Shown: positions 44,818 through 57,263, counted from the stretch's first letter. The stretch is 64,000 nucleotides of DNA from Phanerodontia chrysosporium (GCA_001910725.1 MJGA01000003.1:868001-932000), one strand, 5' to 3'. The notes: generated from the sequence alone by a model not told the origin. Made by a program: numbers and translations.

Positions 44818-47139
44818 ATGTCCTGGAGGATCTTTCGTAATGCCGGACGTCCCACTCTGGTAGCCCTCCTGCGCCGAGCATCGCCTGCGTTATTCCCACT
44901 CTCGACAACATGTGGCCGAGGTCCCCTCTCCCCCGTGGCCCGATTCTCATTCCTGAAACCTAGCGTACTGGCGGACAAGCACGGCACAAGTGTCACCTCA
45001 CCTCGCACCGCCCTCGATGCTTTCGTGCCTATGCTACGCGAGTCCACCTCGGCAGAGGCTGCCATCAGGACTCTCCACCAGTGCATCCCCGTCTTGAAGA
45101 GACTACCTCCAGCCTTTCATCGAGATGCCCTCTTGGCAGTCTTCAAGTCTCTCGCGTTGCACGGTGAGCTCCAAGTCTTGAGGCATACGTTGAACGCGAC
45201 GCTTCACCTCTTCAAGCTGGAGATCAAGGAGGAGCTTCACGCCGCCGTTGTGGATGGTCTATTAGAAGGCAGACATCATACTAGAGCGATTGCTTGGCTA
45301 CGGGATATGACAAACTTCCCTGAAGCTCGCTGTGTTAGTATCAAGCTGTGGAACCACGTCTTCGAAAGCTGTCTCACATGCGAACAATACCCTCTTGTAT
45401 GGAAGAGCATGCGCCACATTCAAGATACCCCCTTCCTAAAGCCGGATGTGCGGACATACTCGTTGTACTTTCAGGCTATATTCTTTCGCTGGCGTCCTGG
45501 CACTCCGCCCTTGGCCTTCATTCAGTCATCTCTTGAGCGCATGAAGGCGGACGACATCCCTCTGTCCGACGACATTTTGCAGGCACTTCTCCATGGGTAC
45601 AACAGCGTGGGTGACAGATTCACCGCTGCTCGGGTCCAGCGCGTGTATGCTAGGTTGCGCGGCAGCAAGTCACTTCATGATAGCAGCGGTGGCAGCACAA
45701 AATCCGCTGACATAAATCCCGTGAAGCCTGCATTAGACCATGACGCTGAAGACACGATATCTGCTGTCGATGCCACCTTTTGCAGCAAGAAGCTGGCTAG
45801 TCTACTAGCAACTCGTCGAGACAACGTCGCGCGACGCGTGCTGACGCAAATGCTCTCCGCAGGCTTCAGGCCTACATCTTCCACCTTGGACGAACTCGCT
45901 CCGTACCTGCGCGATTCTAAAGCACTCGCCTACTGGGAAGGGGCTTTAGATGTTAGTGCCAGCCGCATTGCCTGGAGTATCATCTTGCGAAATGCTGCAG
46001 AGGCGGATACCACAGAGACTGTCCTCGCTACCTACCGCGAACTCCTGGACCGCAAGCTTGTTCCCTCGTCCGCCGACATTTCGTGTGTCCTCATGGCACT
46101 CTGCTCCAGCAAGATTCGGCCGCCCACGGACTCCGCGATTCGCGAGGCTATTCACATTTTTCGGGAGTATGTCAAGCTTACTTCCGAGTTGGAAGACCAT
46201 CTAGTCCAGGACGACCTTCCAGCGTACAACATCCTCATTCGAGCTCTTTGCTACTCCATGAACCTCGAATTCCATGCGGTCGCTGTATCCATGCTCGAGG
46301 ATCTCCATGCGCGGGGACTATCTGTCGACTCTGAGACCACGCGGTCCTTCATCATCCTCTTCATGCGCGTCGCCCCGGACGCAGACATGGCGTTCAGGTT
46401 CTACAGGAAAATGTACCGCTCACCCGACGGCAAAGTCATCCTCGACCAGAAAGGTTTCGAAGCCGTGCTGAACACCTTCTGCGAGCTCTGCCTCAATCAA
46501 GGCCAGTCCTCGGGCCTCTACCTCGCCATCGTCCGCGACATGCGGCTTGCGGGGTACGGCATCACCGCGGTCACATACACCATTCTCCTGCGGCGCCTGA
46601 GCCACCTGCTGCACGTCGCGCGGCGGGACCGCGCGCTGACGGCGGAGCTCGCGGCGAGCGTGCGGCGCGTGCACAACACGATCACGGTCGACCCGACGCT
46701 GCAGCCGGACACGGCGCTCTGGAACCAGCTCATGGACACGTACCAGCGCGCGGGCTGCTTCCACGAGGCGTACGGCATCTGGGAGACGCTGTACCTCTCG
46801 CAGCAGCTCGACAACACGAGCGTGAGCGTCATCCTCGATGCGTGCGGATACGCGGGCGCGGCGGCGCTCGCGATCAACACGTTCGCGAAGGTCTACGAGT
46901 CGGGGTTCAAGCTCAATCAGCGGAATTGGGAGACGTGGATCGAGTGCCTGTGTCGGTTGGGGAGGTTGGACGATGCGGTGAAGGTGTTGTGTCTGGCGCT
47001 GCCGAAGGAGAAGGCTAAGGGAGAAGGGGTGCATCCGACGAGGGCGATGGCGAAGCACATCTTACAAATTGCTGCTAACCAGGGACGACAGGACGAGCTT
47101 CGTGCACGCATAAGAGCTGTCTTGCCTAGACTTGTGTAG
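44818..47139 (+). CDS. Pentatricopeptide repeat protein, mitochondrial
   Basis: RNA-binding helical-repeat protein expected in mitochondria. A single long exon of 773 residues. The start MSWRIFRNAGRPTLVALLRR looks like a mitochondrial presequence (Arg-rich, no acids); an in-frame ATG at 44737 would add 27 residues. Repeated 35-residue helical hairpins are visible, for example WNHVFESCLTCEQYPLVWKS, YNILIRALCYSMNLEFHAVA, VTYTILLRRLSHLLHVARRD and WNQLMDTYQRAGCFHEAYGI followed by NWETWIECLCRLGRLDDAVK. Likely role: processing, stability or translation of a mitochondrial transcript; the target is unknown. No frame break. The 3' half (46500-46950) is strikingly GC-rich compared with the 5' half. Confidence 0.85.
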   Translation: MSWRIFRNAGRPTLVALLRRASPALFPLSTTCGRGPLSPVARFSFLKPSVLADKHGTSVTSPRTALDAFVPMLRESTSAEAAIRTLHQCIPVLKRLPPAFHRDALLAVFKSLALHGELQVLRHTLNATLHLFKLEIKEELHAAVVDGLLEGRHHTRAIAWLRDMTNFPEARCVSIKLWNHVFESCLTCEQYPLVWKSMRHIQDTPFLKPDVRTYSLYFQAIFFRWRPGTPPLAFIQSSLERMKADDIPLSDDILQALLHGYNSVGDRFTAARVQRVYARLRGSKSLHDSSGGSTKSADINPVKPALDHDAEDTISAVDATFCSKKLASLLATRRDNVARRVLTQMLSAGFRPTSSTLDELAPYLRDSKALAYWEGALDVSASRIAWSIILRNAAEADTTETVLATYRELLDRKLVPSSADISCVLMALCSSKIRPPTDSAIREAIHIFREYVKLTSELEDHLVQDDLPAYNILIRALCYSMNLEFHAVAVSMLEDLHARGLSVDSETTRSFIILFMRVAPDADMAFRFYRKMYRSPDGKVILDQKGFEAVLNTFCELCLNQGQSSGLYLAIVRDMRLAGYGITAVTYTILLRRLSHLLHVARRDRALTAELAASVRRVHNTITVDPTLQPDTALWNQLMDTYQRAGCFHEAYGIWETLYLSQQLDNTSVSVILDACGYAGAAALAINTFAKVYESGFKLNQRNWETWIECLCRLGRLDDAVKVLCLALPKEKAKGEGVHPTRAMAKHILQIAANQGRQDELRARIRAVLPRLV

Positions 47140-47398
47140 ACTTTTCATCTCAAACGTTTATTCTTTCCAAGACAGAGGACGATGATATTCGAGCGATTAA
47201 GTACGGTACAGATGACGATATGAACATGCGATGCGTGAGGATGGGAGATAGCAATGTCGATGAGGATGAGGTTTGAGAGTGCGTAATGGTTGAGCAAAAC
47301 ACCGAGGGCTGGGCCGGGCCATCTAGAGGAATAGAACGCCCTTTCCTAGAGTACAAGAGACACACCGATACCCAAAACTTGATGGAGAGAAAAAATGT

Positions 47399-50300
47399 CT
47401 ATGCAGAGTGGGACGCTGTCTCTTCGACGGTGGGACAGTCGCACTGTGGACAGTTGATCAGTGACGAGTTCGACGTGATCAAGATGGAGATGACTCACAA
47501 TGAGGTTCAGGTCTCCGAACGCTATAAAGACCGATGTCATGAGAAGAACTCACCCAAACAGCACGGATGCACTCACCATCATCGATACGCGAAACAGTGG
47601 GCCAGAACTTGCGCTCGCGGAGCCAAGGCACGGGGTATGCGGCCTGCTGGCGAGAGTAAGGCCTGTTCCACTCGGAGGCCATGAGGACGTGCATCGGGTG
47701 CGGCGCGTTCTTGAGGAGGTTGTTGTCCTTGGGCTGCTTGCCCGTGATGATGTCCTCCGCCTCCTTGCGGATGGTGATCATCGCGTCGCAGAAGCGGTCG
47801 ATCTCCTCGAGCGACTCGGACTCGGTCGGCTCGATGAGCATGCACGTCGAGATCGGCCACGAACACGTTGGCGGGTGGAAGCCGAAGTCCTGCAGCCGCT
47901 TCGCGAAGTCGGTGACCTTCAGGCCCGCGGCCTTGTCGAACTCGGAGAGGTCGATGAGCAGCTCGTGCGCGACACGCCCGTTCTTGTTCTTGTACCGCAG
48001 GCTGTAGTAGTCCTTGAGCCGATGTGCCATGTAGTTCGCGTTGAGCAGTGCAGTCTTCGTCGACTCCGAGAGACCGTTTCCGCCGAGCATCTTAATGTAC
48101 GCCCAGGAGATGAGAAGGATCGAGGCGCTGCCGTACTGCGCGGCAGACACGGCGTTGATGGCCTTGTCGCCCCCGACAGGGACGACAGGGTGGGTCGGCA
48201 GGAAGGGTGCAAGGTGCTCTGCAACGCAGATGGGGCCGACACCAGGTCCACCGCCACCGTGAGGGCTATAGGGAACAAGAATCAATTCCTGCATATACAC
48301 CCAGAGTTGAAAGGACTCACATAGCAAAGGTCTTGTGCAGGTTCATGTGGCAAACATCACCACCGCACTTGGCCGGGTTTGTGAGACCAATCTGCGCGTT
48401 GAGGTTGGCACCATCGAGGTAAACCTGGCCACCGTTCTCGTGAATGATGCGGCACGCCTCGGTGACACCGTCCTCGAATACACCGAAGGTCGAGGGGTAT
48501 GTGATCATGAACGCGGCAAGGTTGTCCTTGTACTTTGTCGCCTTCTGCGTCAGATCCTCGAGATCGAGGCTGCCGTCGGCAAGGGATTTCACGGGAACGA
48601 CCTTGAGGCCAGCCATCACAGCGGACTATGACGCAGGAGTCAGTCAGGGGAGCCATAAATATAGCGTAGCTAAACTCACCGCAGGGTTGGTTCCGTGCGC
48701 ACTAACCGGGATGAGGCAAATGTCGCGGTGGCCCTCGCCACGAGACTCGTGGTAGGCACGGATGACATTGAGGCCAGCGTATTCGCCCGCGGCTCCTGAG
48801 TTGGGTTGGAGCGAGCACGCGTGGAAACCGGTGATCTTGCAGAGATCTTGCTCGAGCTCCTTAATGACCTGGAGATAGCCCTCGACCTGGTCCTTAGGGG
48901 CGAAGGGGTGCACGTTGCTGAACTCGGGGAACGTCAGCGGGACCATGCTGCTCGTGCTGTTCAGCTTCATCGTGCAGCTGCCGAGCGGGATCATCGCGTG
49001 CTCAAGACCGAGGTCCTTCGACTGCAGGTGGTAGATGTACCGCAGCATCTGGGTCTCGGAGTGGTGCGAGTTGAACACGGGGTGGGGCAGGAACGAGGAG
49101 GTGCGGCGCAGGGGCTCGGGGATTGCCTCAGACTCGACAGGAGGAAGGTGGAGAGGCGAAACAGCGGGCTTCGAAGCCGCGGCAGCGAAGACATTTGCGA
49201 GCTTGATAACCTCCTCGATACCGACACTTTCGTCCAGGGTGAGACCAACAAGCTTATCGTCGATCCGGCGGAGGTTGATACCAGCGGCCAGCGCAGCGTC
49301 GTGGACTGCAGAAGCTGTCTTCGCGGGGCCCGAGACGTCGATAGTGAGCGTATCGAAGAATTCCGCGTTGGTGACCGTGTATCCCAAACGCTCGACCAGA
49401 GCCTTGAGGATTTGTGTGAGCGCGTGGACCTTGTTGGCGATGCGCTTGAGCCCCTCGGGACCATGGTAGACAGCGTACATCGCGGCCATGTTCGCGAGCA
49501 GCGCCTGCGCAGTGCAGATGTTGCTCGTCGCCTTTTCACGACGAATATGCTGTTCACGAGCTAGACAGTATTGTCAGTGTGAGAAAAACATTACAAAAAC
49601 GCGAGACGTACTTTGCAGTGCCAGGCGATAAGCCGGCTTTCCCTGCGCGTCGCGACTCAGGCCAATGAGGCGCCCGGGCATCTTGCGCTTGAGGCTGTCG
49701 ATGCACGCGAAGAACGCGCCGTGCGGGCCACCGTATCCTGCGGGCACACCGAACCGGGCCGAGTTGCCCACGACGACGTCCGCGCCCCACTCGCCGGGAG
49801 GCTTGAGCATCGTGAGCGCGAGAAGGTCCGTGGCGCACACGACGAGCGCCTTCGACGCGTGCACCTCCTGCGCGAGCGCGCCGAAGTCCTTGATGTTGCC
49901 GTCGACGTCCGGGTACTGGACGAGCACACCGCACAGGTCGGCGCGCACGGCCTCGTCCTTGAGCGCGGCTGACGCGTCGCCGACGACCAGCTTGATGCCG
50001 AAGCCCTTTGCACGCGTCTGGAGAACGGCGAGGGTCTGTGGGAGCACGCCGTTATCGACGATAAACGTGCGCTTCTTGGAGCCGGTGTTGCTGAACGCGA
50101 GAACCATGCCCTCGGCCGCGGCCGTAGCCTCATCCAAAAGCGACGCGTTGGCAATGTCCATCCCGGTCATAGACATGATCATCGTCTGGAAGTTGACCAG
50201 CGACTCGAGCCGTCCTGTGAGGGCATGTCAGTGGCCGCCACATCACGCTTCGCGCCACATCAAGCCTACCTTGAGCAATCTCGGGCTGGTACGGGGTATA

Positions 50301-50807
50301 GGGGGTATACCAGGCAGGACTTTCCATGATCTAGGGAACAAAGTCAGGGTGGAGAACCGCGGCAATAAAAGAAGGACATACGTTTCGGAGGATGACGGGA
50401 GGCACGACAGCGTTGTGGTAGCCCATGCCAATGTAGCTCTTCACCGGCTTGTTCGCCTTGGCCAGCTCACGAGCACGGTTGTGCAGCTGGGACTCGGACA
50501 GCGCCGGGATGGATTCGTTGCTGATGTCGTTCTCAGCGACGCGAATTTTAGGTGGGACGGTGTCCGCGACAAAGGCCTCGATGGAGTCATAGCCGAGCTG
50601 CTTGAGCATGTACTGGACCTCGGAGTCGACAGGACCGATGTGACGGTTGGAGAAGGTGTCCAACGACGCGAAGACCGACGACGAGGACGCTGGCGCGGGG
50701 CTCGCGAGGCCCCTCACTGGCGTCTTGGACGCGAGGGCGGGCAGGGAGCGGGCACCGCGGGCGATGACGCGCCGCGAGAGGAGGACGGGGACCCGGCGGA
50801 CGGCCAT
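47399..50807 (-). CDS. GCV2: Glycine decarboxylase P-protein (glycine dehydrogenase)
   Basis: PLP-dependent P-protein of the mitochondrial glycine cleavage system, which decarboxylates glycine and passes the aminomethyl group to the H-protein. N-terminal presequence [20 protein letters not shown], then [60 protein letters not shown], the second half [40 protein letters not shown] and [20 protein letters not shown], where the lysine after LH is the PLP site. The C-terminus is assembled over two introns: [18 protein letters not shown] then [14 protein letters not shown] with stop at 47399. Nearly 1,000 residues, the family length, with no frame break. GLYDH is a known A-region neighbour in several mushrooms. 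Confidence 0.96.
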
Positions 50808-51808
50808 GTTTGCGGCTTTGTGCCTGCTGGCGAGGACGAGAGAGGGGTTGGGGAGGCCATGGGGCGAGCGAGCGAGAAATATTGAGAATTGTGTTCACCG
50901 AGCCATTCACCGAGTACACAAAATCCTTATCGCGGTCGACGACGGTCAACAACCCAGACCCGTCCACTTAACCGACACTACACACCGGCGCTCCGAGGCT
51001 CCAATCCACTATTTCTCTAAATTCGTGCACCGAGCTAATCTGGAGCTAACATGGCACAGAAAATTCGGATTCTCGACGAGCAAGTCTCCCAGAGAGCATG
51101 CGAGCGCGATTCTAGGCGGACTGCGGCTGCGTTGGACGCGCAGACGAAATTGGACATTGTCACGCTTTCCTAAAAGGGGCGGCGGAGAGTAACCGAGCCA
51201 GAGTGAAAAAGTTTTTTCACGGTGGCTCGGAGCCCCCCGAGCCTCCGTGGGGACTTTTCCGTCGGCTCCCCGCACCCGCCCTTCGCCTTTTCGGGCCCGC
51301 CCCGACGCCCTGGATATTTCCGCCGCCGCCCAGGTGACCAGCCAGCTGCAACGGACCTTGCATCTCGCGTCGCACAACACTGCAAATTTTGCATCCCTCG
51401 CGGCCTTATCAGAGTGAGAGCTCGTCAGGGAGATGACACCGCCGCCGCGGCTTTCTCGTATGTACTAGGCGCATCATCGAGCTCACCGTTCCATTGGACC
51501 GCAGGCTGTGGGAACGCGCGCTGTCCAGAGCAAAACGACTTCCATTGGATAACGCAGACGTTCGCGGCGATACGCTACTCCAAGTTACGTCAAGACGCTG
51601 ATCTCTTGTTCAGGGATACTGCGGCAGGACGTACACCGATGCTAAGGCAGACGACAGGCGGCCTCAGCACAGCAAGAACGCGCGGTGGGGACAGAGAACG
51701 CACACGCGCCAAAAGCGGGAAGCGGTGCTGCCAAACAGGCGTGAAAGCCAGCGTGTGCACCTAGTGCGGGAATAAAGGCCGCAACGAAGCCGGGTCATGA
51801 AGTGAACG
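50808..51808. other. Intergenic: P-protein promoter and RSC9 3' flank
   Basis: About 1 kb, GC-rich. A plus-strand ORF (51222-51764) has composition like noncoding CG-rich DNA and no motif. No RNA gene seen. Confidence 0.4.
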
Positions 51809-53866
51809 CTACGTCGCCCCCGAGAAACCAGCATCCACCATTTCGGATATCCACCCTTGCAACGTGTAGTCGCGCAAGCGAACTCCCTCGAGCAGGTGCC
51901 GCACGACGGCGAACGCCCGCCTGCCCCGCCGCTCGCCCTCCCGCTCGCTGTCGGTCTTGCCCCCATATCCTCGTCGCCCTCTTTCTCGCCGACCTCCTCG
52001 ATGATACCTGGGAACCCAAAGTGATCGTCGTCTACCCGCGGCGCTGCGTCCGAGGACGCAAAGGACGCGCGGAACAGGATGCGGATGCACAGAAGTGCTG
52101 TGAGCGCGGTGTGCGTCGGGTCCTTGGCAGGCTCGGTGTAAGTGATGGCCGCGTACCGCGGGGGAGGTATCGGTCGCGTCGTCGGGTCCGAGACAGGGTG
52201 GGGAAGTGTTCAGAGGGAAGAGTGACCAACTCGTCGGCCAAGGTACCCTCGGTGGAGGCTGCGTAACCGGCAGGTGCGTCAAAACATGTCCTCGCATATG
52301 CGTTGTGAGTATGGGGCCATGCGAGCAGGTCGCCCAAGAGCAAGTCATCTTCAGCTCGGCATGCGGGTTGATGTGGTCTTGCAGAACGTGCTCGTAGAGC
52401 TCGCTCGTCGAGTTGAAGGAGCTCTTGTCGCATTCGCCCTTGTTCCAACGGCACTTGAAGCGGTCGATCGCGCGAGCGTCCTTCTTTCTGTCAACGCCAC
52501 GGACGACAAACTTCTGCGGGGACCGGGAAGGACCATAGCCTGTGCTGTGGGGAACACCGTGGTCACGTTCTTGATGACTTCTGATGCTGGGATGCAGTAG
52601 TACTGGTTCTGATACGGGATGAAGGTGTCCTTGTACATGTTGTAGAACTCGACTTGAGTCAGCTCGCGATCCGGGTTGACCTCGAACATGGTTTTCATCC
52701 TGGACAACGCAAGTCGACACGAGAAACGAGCCCACATAGGCTAATCACGTACCATTCGAAACACCGCTCTGGCTCTGGCATAGGCAGCAACCTCTCGAAC
52801 TCTTCCCGCGTCAGGACATGATCCTTGTCCCCCTCCACGGCCGCTGATGCAGTGAAGACTGGACCAGCAATGTCAACGGCGACGGTCTCCTCCTCCTGCT
52901 CGTTCAACATGACGAGCACCAGCATTTTCAACGTCGCCGTGAGCTCCTTGCTTTGCAGGAAGGCTTTGGTCATAGGCGCATACGACAAATGTGTGTACAG
53001 GTAGTTGAGACTCGCGTCCAGTAATGGCTTGTCGCTAAGCAGAGGGAGATATCGTATTGCAGCGGCCAGTGCGGGGCTGTCCGGCGTGATGTGACCGACA
53101 TTTGGTGGATTCGAGAAGAGCAGGTGCAAAGTAGTGAGGCTGGAGATGATAAGCGAGCGATTTGACGACGATCCTGCCAGCTCGAGAAGCGGAGGTACGG
53201 GATTGGCGTATATATGCGAGTTCGGCGGGGGAAGGATGGACGTGCTTGCAATCGCCTGCAGGATGTCGATCACATCGAGGAGGAACTCGACGTTCGCGTC
53301 GTTGTCGGGGCGCAGCCTGTGCAGCGCAAGCAGGATGAGCTCCTGGGTCGCGCGCCGCGCCGAGAGCTCGCCCGCGTTTTGTGGGTTCAGGGATGCGTTC
53401 CGCAGGATGAAGACAGACTCGAGTGCGTGCCGCCTGTACTGCTCGATGTCCTTCGGCAGCGAGAACAGCGACGCCTGTGCCGCGACGTCGAGCGCAGCCC
53501 CCCGGGCGTACCACAACGGCCACTCGAACAGCCCCTCGATGAGCCCCGGCAGCGTCCACAGGTGGAACTGCTCGTTTGCGCTTATGCGGCAGAGGCGGTT
53601 GAGGGCCCACGCAATTTCGGAGTTGATACCACACTTGAGGGCGAGCACCATCCGGTTGCTAGGTGTAGATTCTGTGTACCATCCTATATTTCACCGGTTG
53701 AGAGTTGAGAGTGACGAAGTAGACCAAGCACGTACATGAACTCACGCTCATGGTCGTCTACGGTGATGGGGCGTGGAGGCGCAGGTGTTGTGGTCGCTCC
53801 CCTGGGTGGCACTCTCTGGTGTGGGGTACCGGAGCGAGCGGGATTTGTGTCAAACACGGTATTCAT
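51809..53866 (-). CDS. RSC9: Chromatin-remodelling complex subunit RSC9 (ARID2/BAF200-like)
   Basis: Subunit of the RSC/PBAF SWI/SNF-type nucleosome remodeller. The start [20 protein letters not shown] leads via an intron to a long helical region ([55 protein letters not shown]). After the next intron come [20 protein letters not shown] and the zinc-finger region [20 protein letters not shown] with YEHVLQDH and CSWATC with H-rich partner residues. The C-terminal block ([60 protein letters not shown]) is typical. Between 51930 and 52270 the frame changes three times, each explained by one missing base. Stop at 51809. Confidence 0.85.
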
Positions 53867-54231
53867 CCCGAAGAAGCCTGAGAGAAGGCGGAGGAGATGC
53901 AGATGGCGAGATGGAGGGGCGAGGACGAAGACAAGTTCAAAGGTGTGGGTTTACGCGTAAAAGCGCGTCTAGGGACCCCGAGCACCGCTTAGCGCTGGCG
54001 AGCACGGACGACGATGGCGACGACACAGTGCATGCGATAGCAATGGCAAAGCAGAATATCTACAACATAGATGTAAACCAACAAAGTCCACAGATAGTAC
54101 AGCGTCACAGTCCTCGATAATGTGTATGTAGTCCGTTCAGCTATTTACGGATGAGTCCGGGGCACCTACAGCATGCCAATCACAATCCCTGGGTGAAAAG
54201 TGTACAAGTCCGTTCATTTTTCGATGGAGCC
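53867..54231. other. Intergenic: RSC9 upstream and acyltransferase 3' flank
   Basis: No gene recognised. It should hold the RSC9 promoter. Confidence 0.4.
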
Positions 54232-56140
54232 TCATCCAAGGAACTCGTCAATAGCCTGGAGGACCTCCGTCCAGAACCTGTCGACGACGCCTTCTGCGAA
54301 GCCATTCTCGTCGTAGCCGAGGCTGACCCAGAGCTTGCCCGCGAACGTGTAGCCGAAGAGCAGCATCGCGCCGTGCCGCTGCCGCGAGCCTGTGGTGAGC
54401 GTGTGCAGCTTGATACGCGGGAACTGCGCGTGCTTGTACATGCCATCGAGGTTGCCGAGGAGCGACAGGCCGATGAGGGCCGTCGAGGGCGCCTCCGCAC
54501 GTGCAGGGAGGACAGGCTCCCGGGGAGGCCCGGAGGTCGCGGACGGCGCAGGCGGCGTCCAGGTGCCCATCGCCCGCTCGTCGTCTTCCTTGCCCCATGC
54601 GCGCGCACGTGCCCCACGCTCTTTGGCCATCTCCTGAGTGCGCGAGATGAGGAGGGGGTGCTTCGCCGCGCGGGCGCTCTGCTCCTTGGCTTGACGCGCG
54701 CGATGCCAGAACGTGGTCTCAGCGCGTGCGCGGTCCGACGGAAGGAAGCTCGGCAGGATGACGTTGAAGTACCCAATTGAAATGAACCAGTACGAGGCCA
54801 GCGGCGACGGACGCGGCGCGGTGAAGTATGGCCGCAGGTTCAGCGCAGAGTACATGAGGGTCGGCAGCTCCTTCGGGCCAGTGCCCGTCCGCGCCCACGC
54901 GACGTTGCAGACGGCGAACAGCGCTGCGGAGATGGAGACCCCCTTCTCCTTGCATCGCTTGAGCATGGCCTTCGTCCGGTGCTCGGGAACGAGATAGTTG
55001 GCACGATAGTGTGGCGCTCGGGATGCTTGCGCTTAGGGAAGGCCTGCCCGCCCACGAGCTTCTGCTGCGAGATCTGGAAGTCGACCGAAGCTGCAACACT
55101 ACGCAGCCTGCTCCATGTGATAGCGAGGTTGTTCTCGAGGGTAGCCGGCAGAACCGATGACTAGAAGTTCGACGTCAGTGTCCGGCCCGACAAGAGCAAT
55201 TGAGACTTGGACCAACATCGTGTTGCTTGCCCTGCCACCGTTCGGCGCACTCCGCGTGCAGAACGGCCTCGAGCTCGTCAACGCTCTTCTCGCTGCCCAA
55301 CAGGCCGAAGAATTCGTTCGCGAACGTGTGCAGGGCCATACCGTCGCCGATGAAGTGCATAGCGCAGATCAGGAGATCGTATTGCGAAGGTGGAGGTGTG
55401 CCTTCATCGCTAAGGCTAATGCTCGCCTCGGGGCTCTCACCTGACGGTGATGGAGTGCGTGGGGCGTGAGAAGGCTTCTGGGCTCGTCCGCGTGTGAAAG
55501 AATAAGATACGAGAGGCGTGTGTTGGAGAGCGTCCGGGGGCCGTTGAGGTAGCTATCAATGAGGTCTATTCACCGATGTCAGCTGCTGAAGAGCGGCGTG
55601 ATGTTCCCGGCAGCGCGTACCATCCTTGTTCTGGGTCCGGTACTCGAGGTTGGCCTCGGCATCTCGCAGGACGTCTTCCGGTGAGTCGGGGGCTCGGTAG
55701 CTAACCATCGCTCAGCACGAGAGCCCATTCGACATTAGGGCGCATTACTCACACGAAGCGGACGTCGTCATAATCGTGCATGCGGGCATGCGCAGACAGC
55801 AGCGGGTGCCGGAGCCGAAGGATGGCCCATACTGCCCGTACTCTTGGCCAGCTCGTCAAATGTTCCGGAGCGTTGAACCCGAGGTGCAGATACCTATCAG
55901 CGGGGTGAGACCTCTCGGATGGCGGACAGCATTCGACGGTACGCACATGTCGTTGACGCCTGACTGCCGGGATGGAAGGAAATACGAGAGCTCGGTGTCG
56001 CCCATCTTGCGCTCGAAGTACACTCCCTTGCTAGCCTTCGACGGCACGTCCGAGGACACATCGCGGACGGTGGGGAGGTTCTCACTGGACGGGGGCGGGG
56101 TCAGGAGAACAGGATCGGCAGCAGCGGTGACGCGTCCCAT
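54232..56140 (-). CDS. HxxxD-type (condensation/CAT-fold) acyltransferase-like protein
   Basis: Member of the chloramphenicol-acetyltransferase-fold superfamily (condensation, BAHD, alcohol acetyltransferases). The start is MGRVTAAADPVLLTPPPSSE; NAPEHLTSWPRVRAVWAILR with HPLLSAH matches the early substrate-channel region. The catalytic motif reads LLICAMHFIGDGMALHTF (HxxxDG, near 55340-55390). The second half includes LKRCKEKGVSISAALFAVCN, ELPTLMYSALNLRPYF, SLLGNLDGMYKHAQFP and KLWVSLGYDENGFAEGVVDR, the usual second-domain order. Five or more introns; at least one missing base near 55015. Acyl donor and acceptor are unknown; in fungi such stand-alone proteins often act in secondary metabolism. 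Confidence 0.7.
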
Positions 56141-57263
56141 GGTGGCCAGCAGGTGAAGCTAAGGAGCAGAGCGGTGGACAGGCCAACGAGAACGCGGGCA
56201 TTCTGGATGGCTCGAAGGATTTAAGGGCGGGCATGGCGCCTCCCGGCCGAAACAGCTGGAGATTGAGCATAGCGATTTGACATGGATAGCCATAAATCCG
56301 GAGGTAAAATAACGTCAGACGTCAGACGGGGACGCAGGGGTTTTCGAGGGTCGTGTGCGAGAGCGGAGAGCGCAAGCCGAACGGCGGCACAGTGGATTCC
56401 GTGGACTCGCCTAGGACATGCACCACGACGTGAAATGATGGTCCGAAGCCAGCAGCTCCTATAGAGAGGAGTTAGGCCGTCGCTCTGGGACTCCTCGTGC
56501 AGTCTTCGCGTTTCTGCACCAGGGCTCGCACGCACCTCCTTCTGCCGAGGCGATCAGTCCGCAAAGAACGCGACGAGGCGCCGGGCGGGCCTCCGGGCGT
56601 CGGTGCTCGCGTTTCAACGAAGAAGGCCCCCCCAGCCCCTGAATGGCCCCTCAATTCGTCTTCGCAACACGAGGGTGCGAGCCGGATGCGGCTGGTGGAC
56701 CTGCAAAGTTCTCGAGGAAGATCAGGGACGGAAGGCCGGAGCTACCTAGTATCCCATCCCTCTCCTGGGCCAGGCCCGTGGACGCTCCAAAAAATCGACC
56801 AGTGCCAAGGGGGACCGCTGCACCTTGCAGCAGGCTAGGCAACATTCGGACAGCTTGAATGTATCATGCAAAAATAGGACTCGCTCTCGTACCTAACTGA
56901 GGAAGCTCCGTGCGTGCGGACGAGCGACCATGCGGCAGTTCGCTGTCGGCTCTGCTGTGCGTGACATTGACAGCGATGGCCGGCATCGGAGGCCTGCACA
57001 TTGAATTGAATCATAGATCACCAGGCACCGTGAACACAGTTGTGGGGAACCGAAGGTGCAATGCAAGCAACGCGGTTGCCAGCGCGGAGCGCCCCCTACG
57101 CGCTTGCTTCCCACGCCTCGCCAACCGTCAGACATCGTGTGTCACCATAAAGTGCCTTCAATGCTACAAACGACAGCGAAAGTCCGTGTGCTTCCAGTCA
57201 CAGTCTATACTAGTCCATAAAAGTCCACTGTGGAGATGCCCCATCTTATCCGACTACAAATTA
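56141..57263. other. Intergenic interval upstream of the acyltransferase
   Basis: About 1.1 kb. Open stretches (56497-56838 plus, 56910-57398 plus) have no known motif and no intron chain. I see no RNA gene or mobile element. Confidence 0.45.

Noticed and set aside
46420..47058. Minus-strand ORF opposite the GC-rich end of the PPR gene
   Set aside because: Antisense of a codon-biased exon; Arg-rich nonsense composition.
47500..48324. Plus-strand ORF (274 codons) opposite the P-protein C-terminus
   Set aside because: Same antisense effect; composition is Arg/Val-rich with no domain.
49665..50885. Long plus-strand ORF (406 codons) opposite the glycine decarboxylase gene
   Set aside because: It is the reverse complement of highly conserved P-protein coding sequence with GC-rich third positions, which leaves antisense frames open; it has no motif.
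51222..51764. Gene in the 1-kb gap between the P-protein gene and RSC9
   Set aside because: Open only because of GC richness; no motif, no intron chain and Arg/Ser-rich noise composition.
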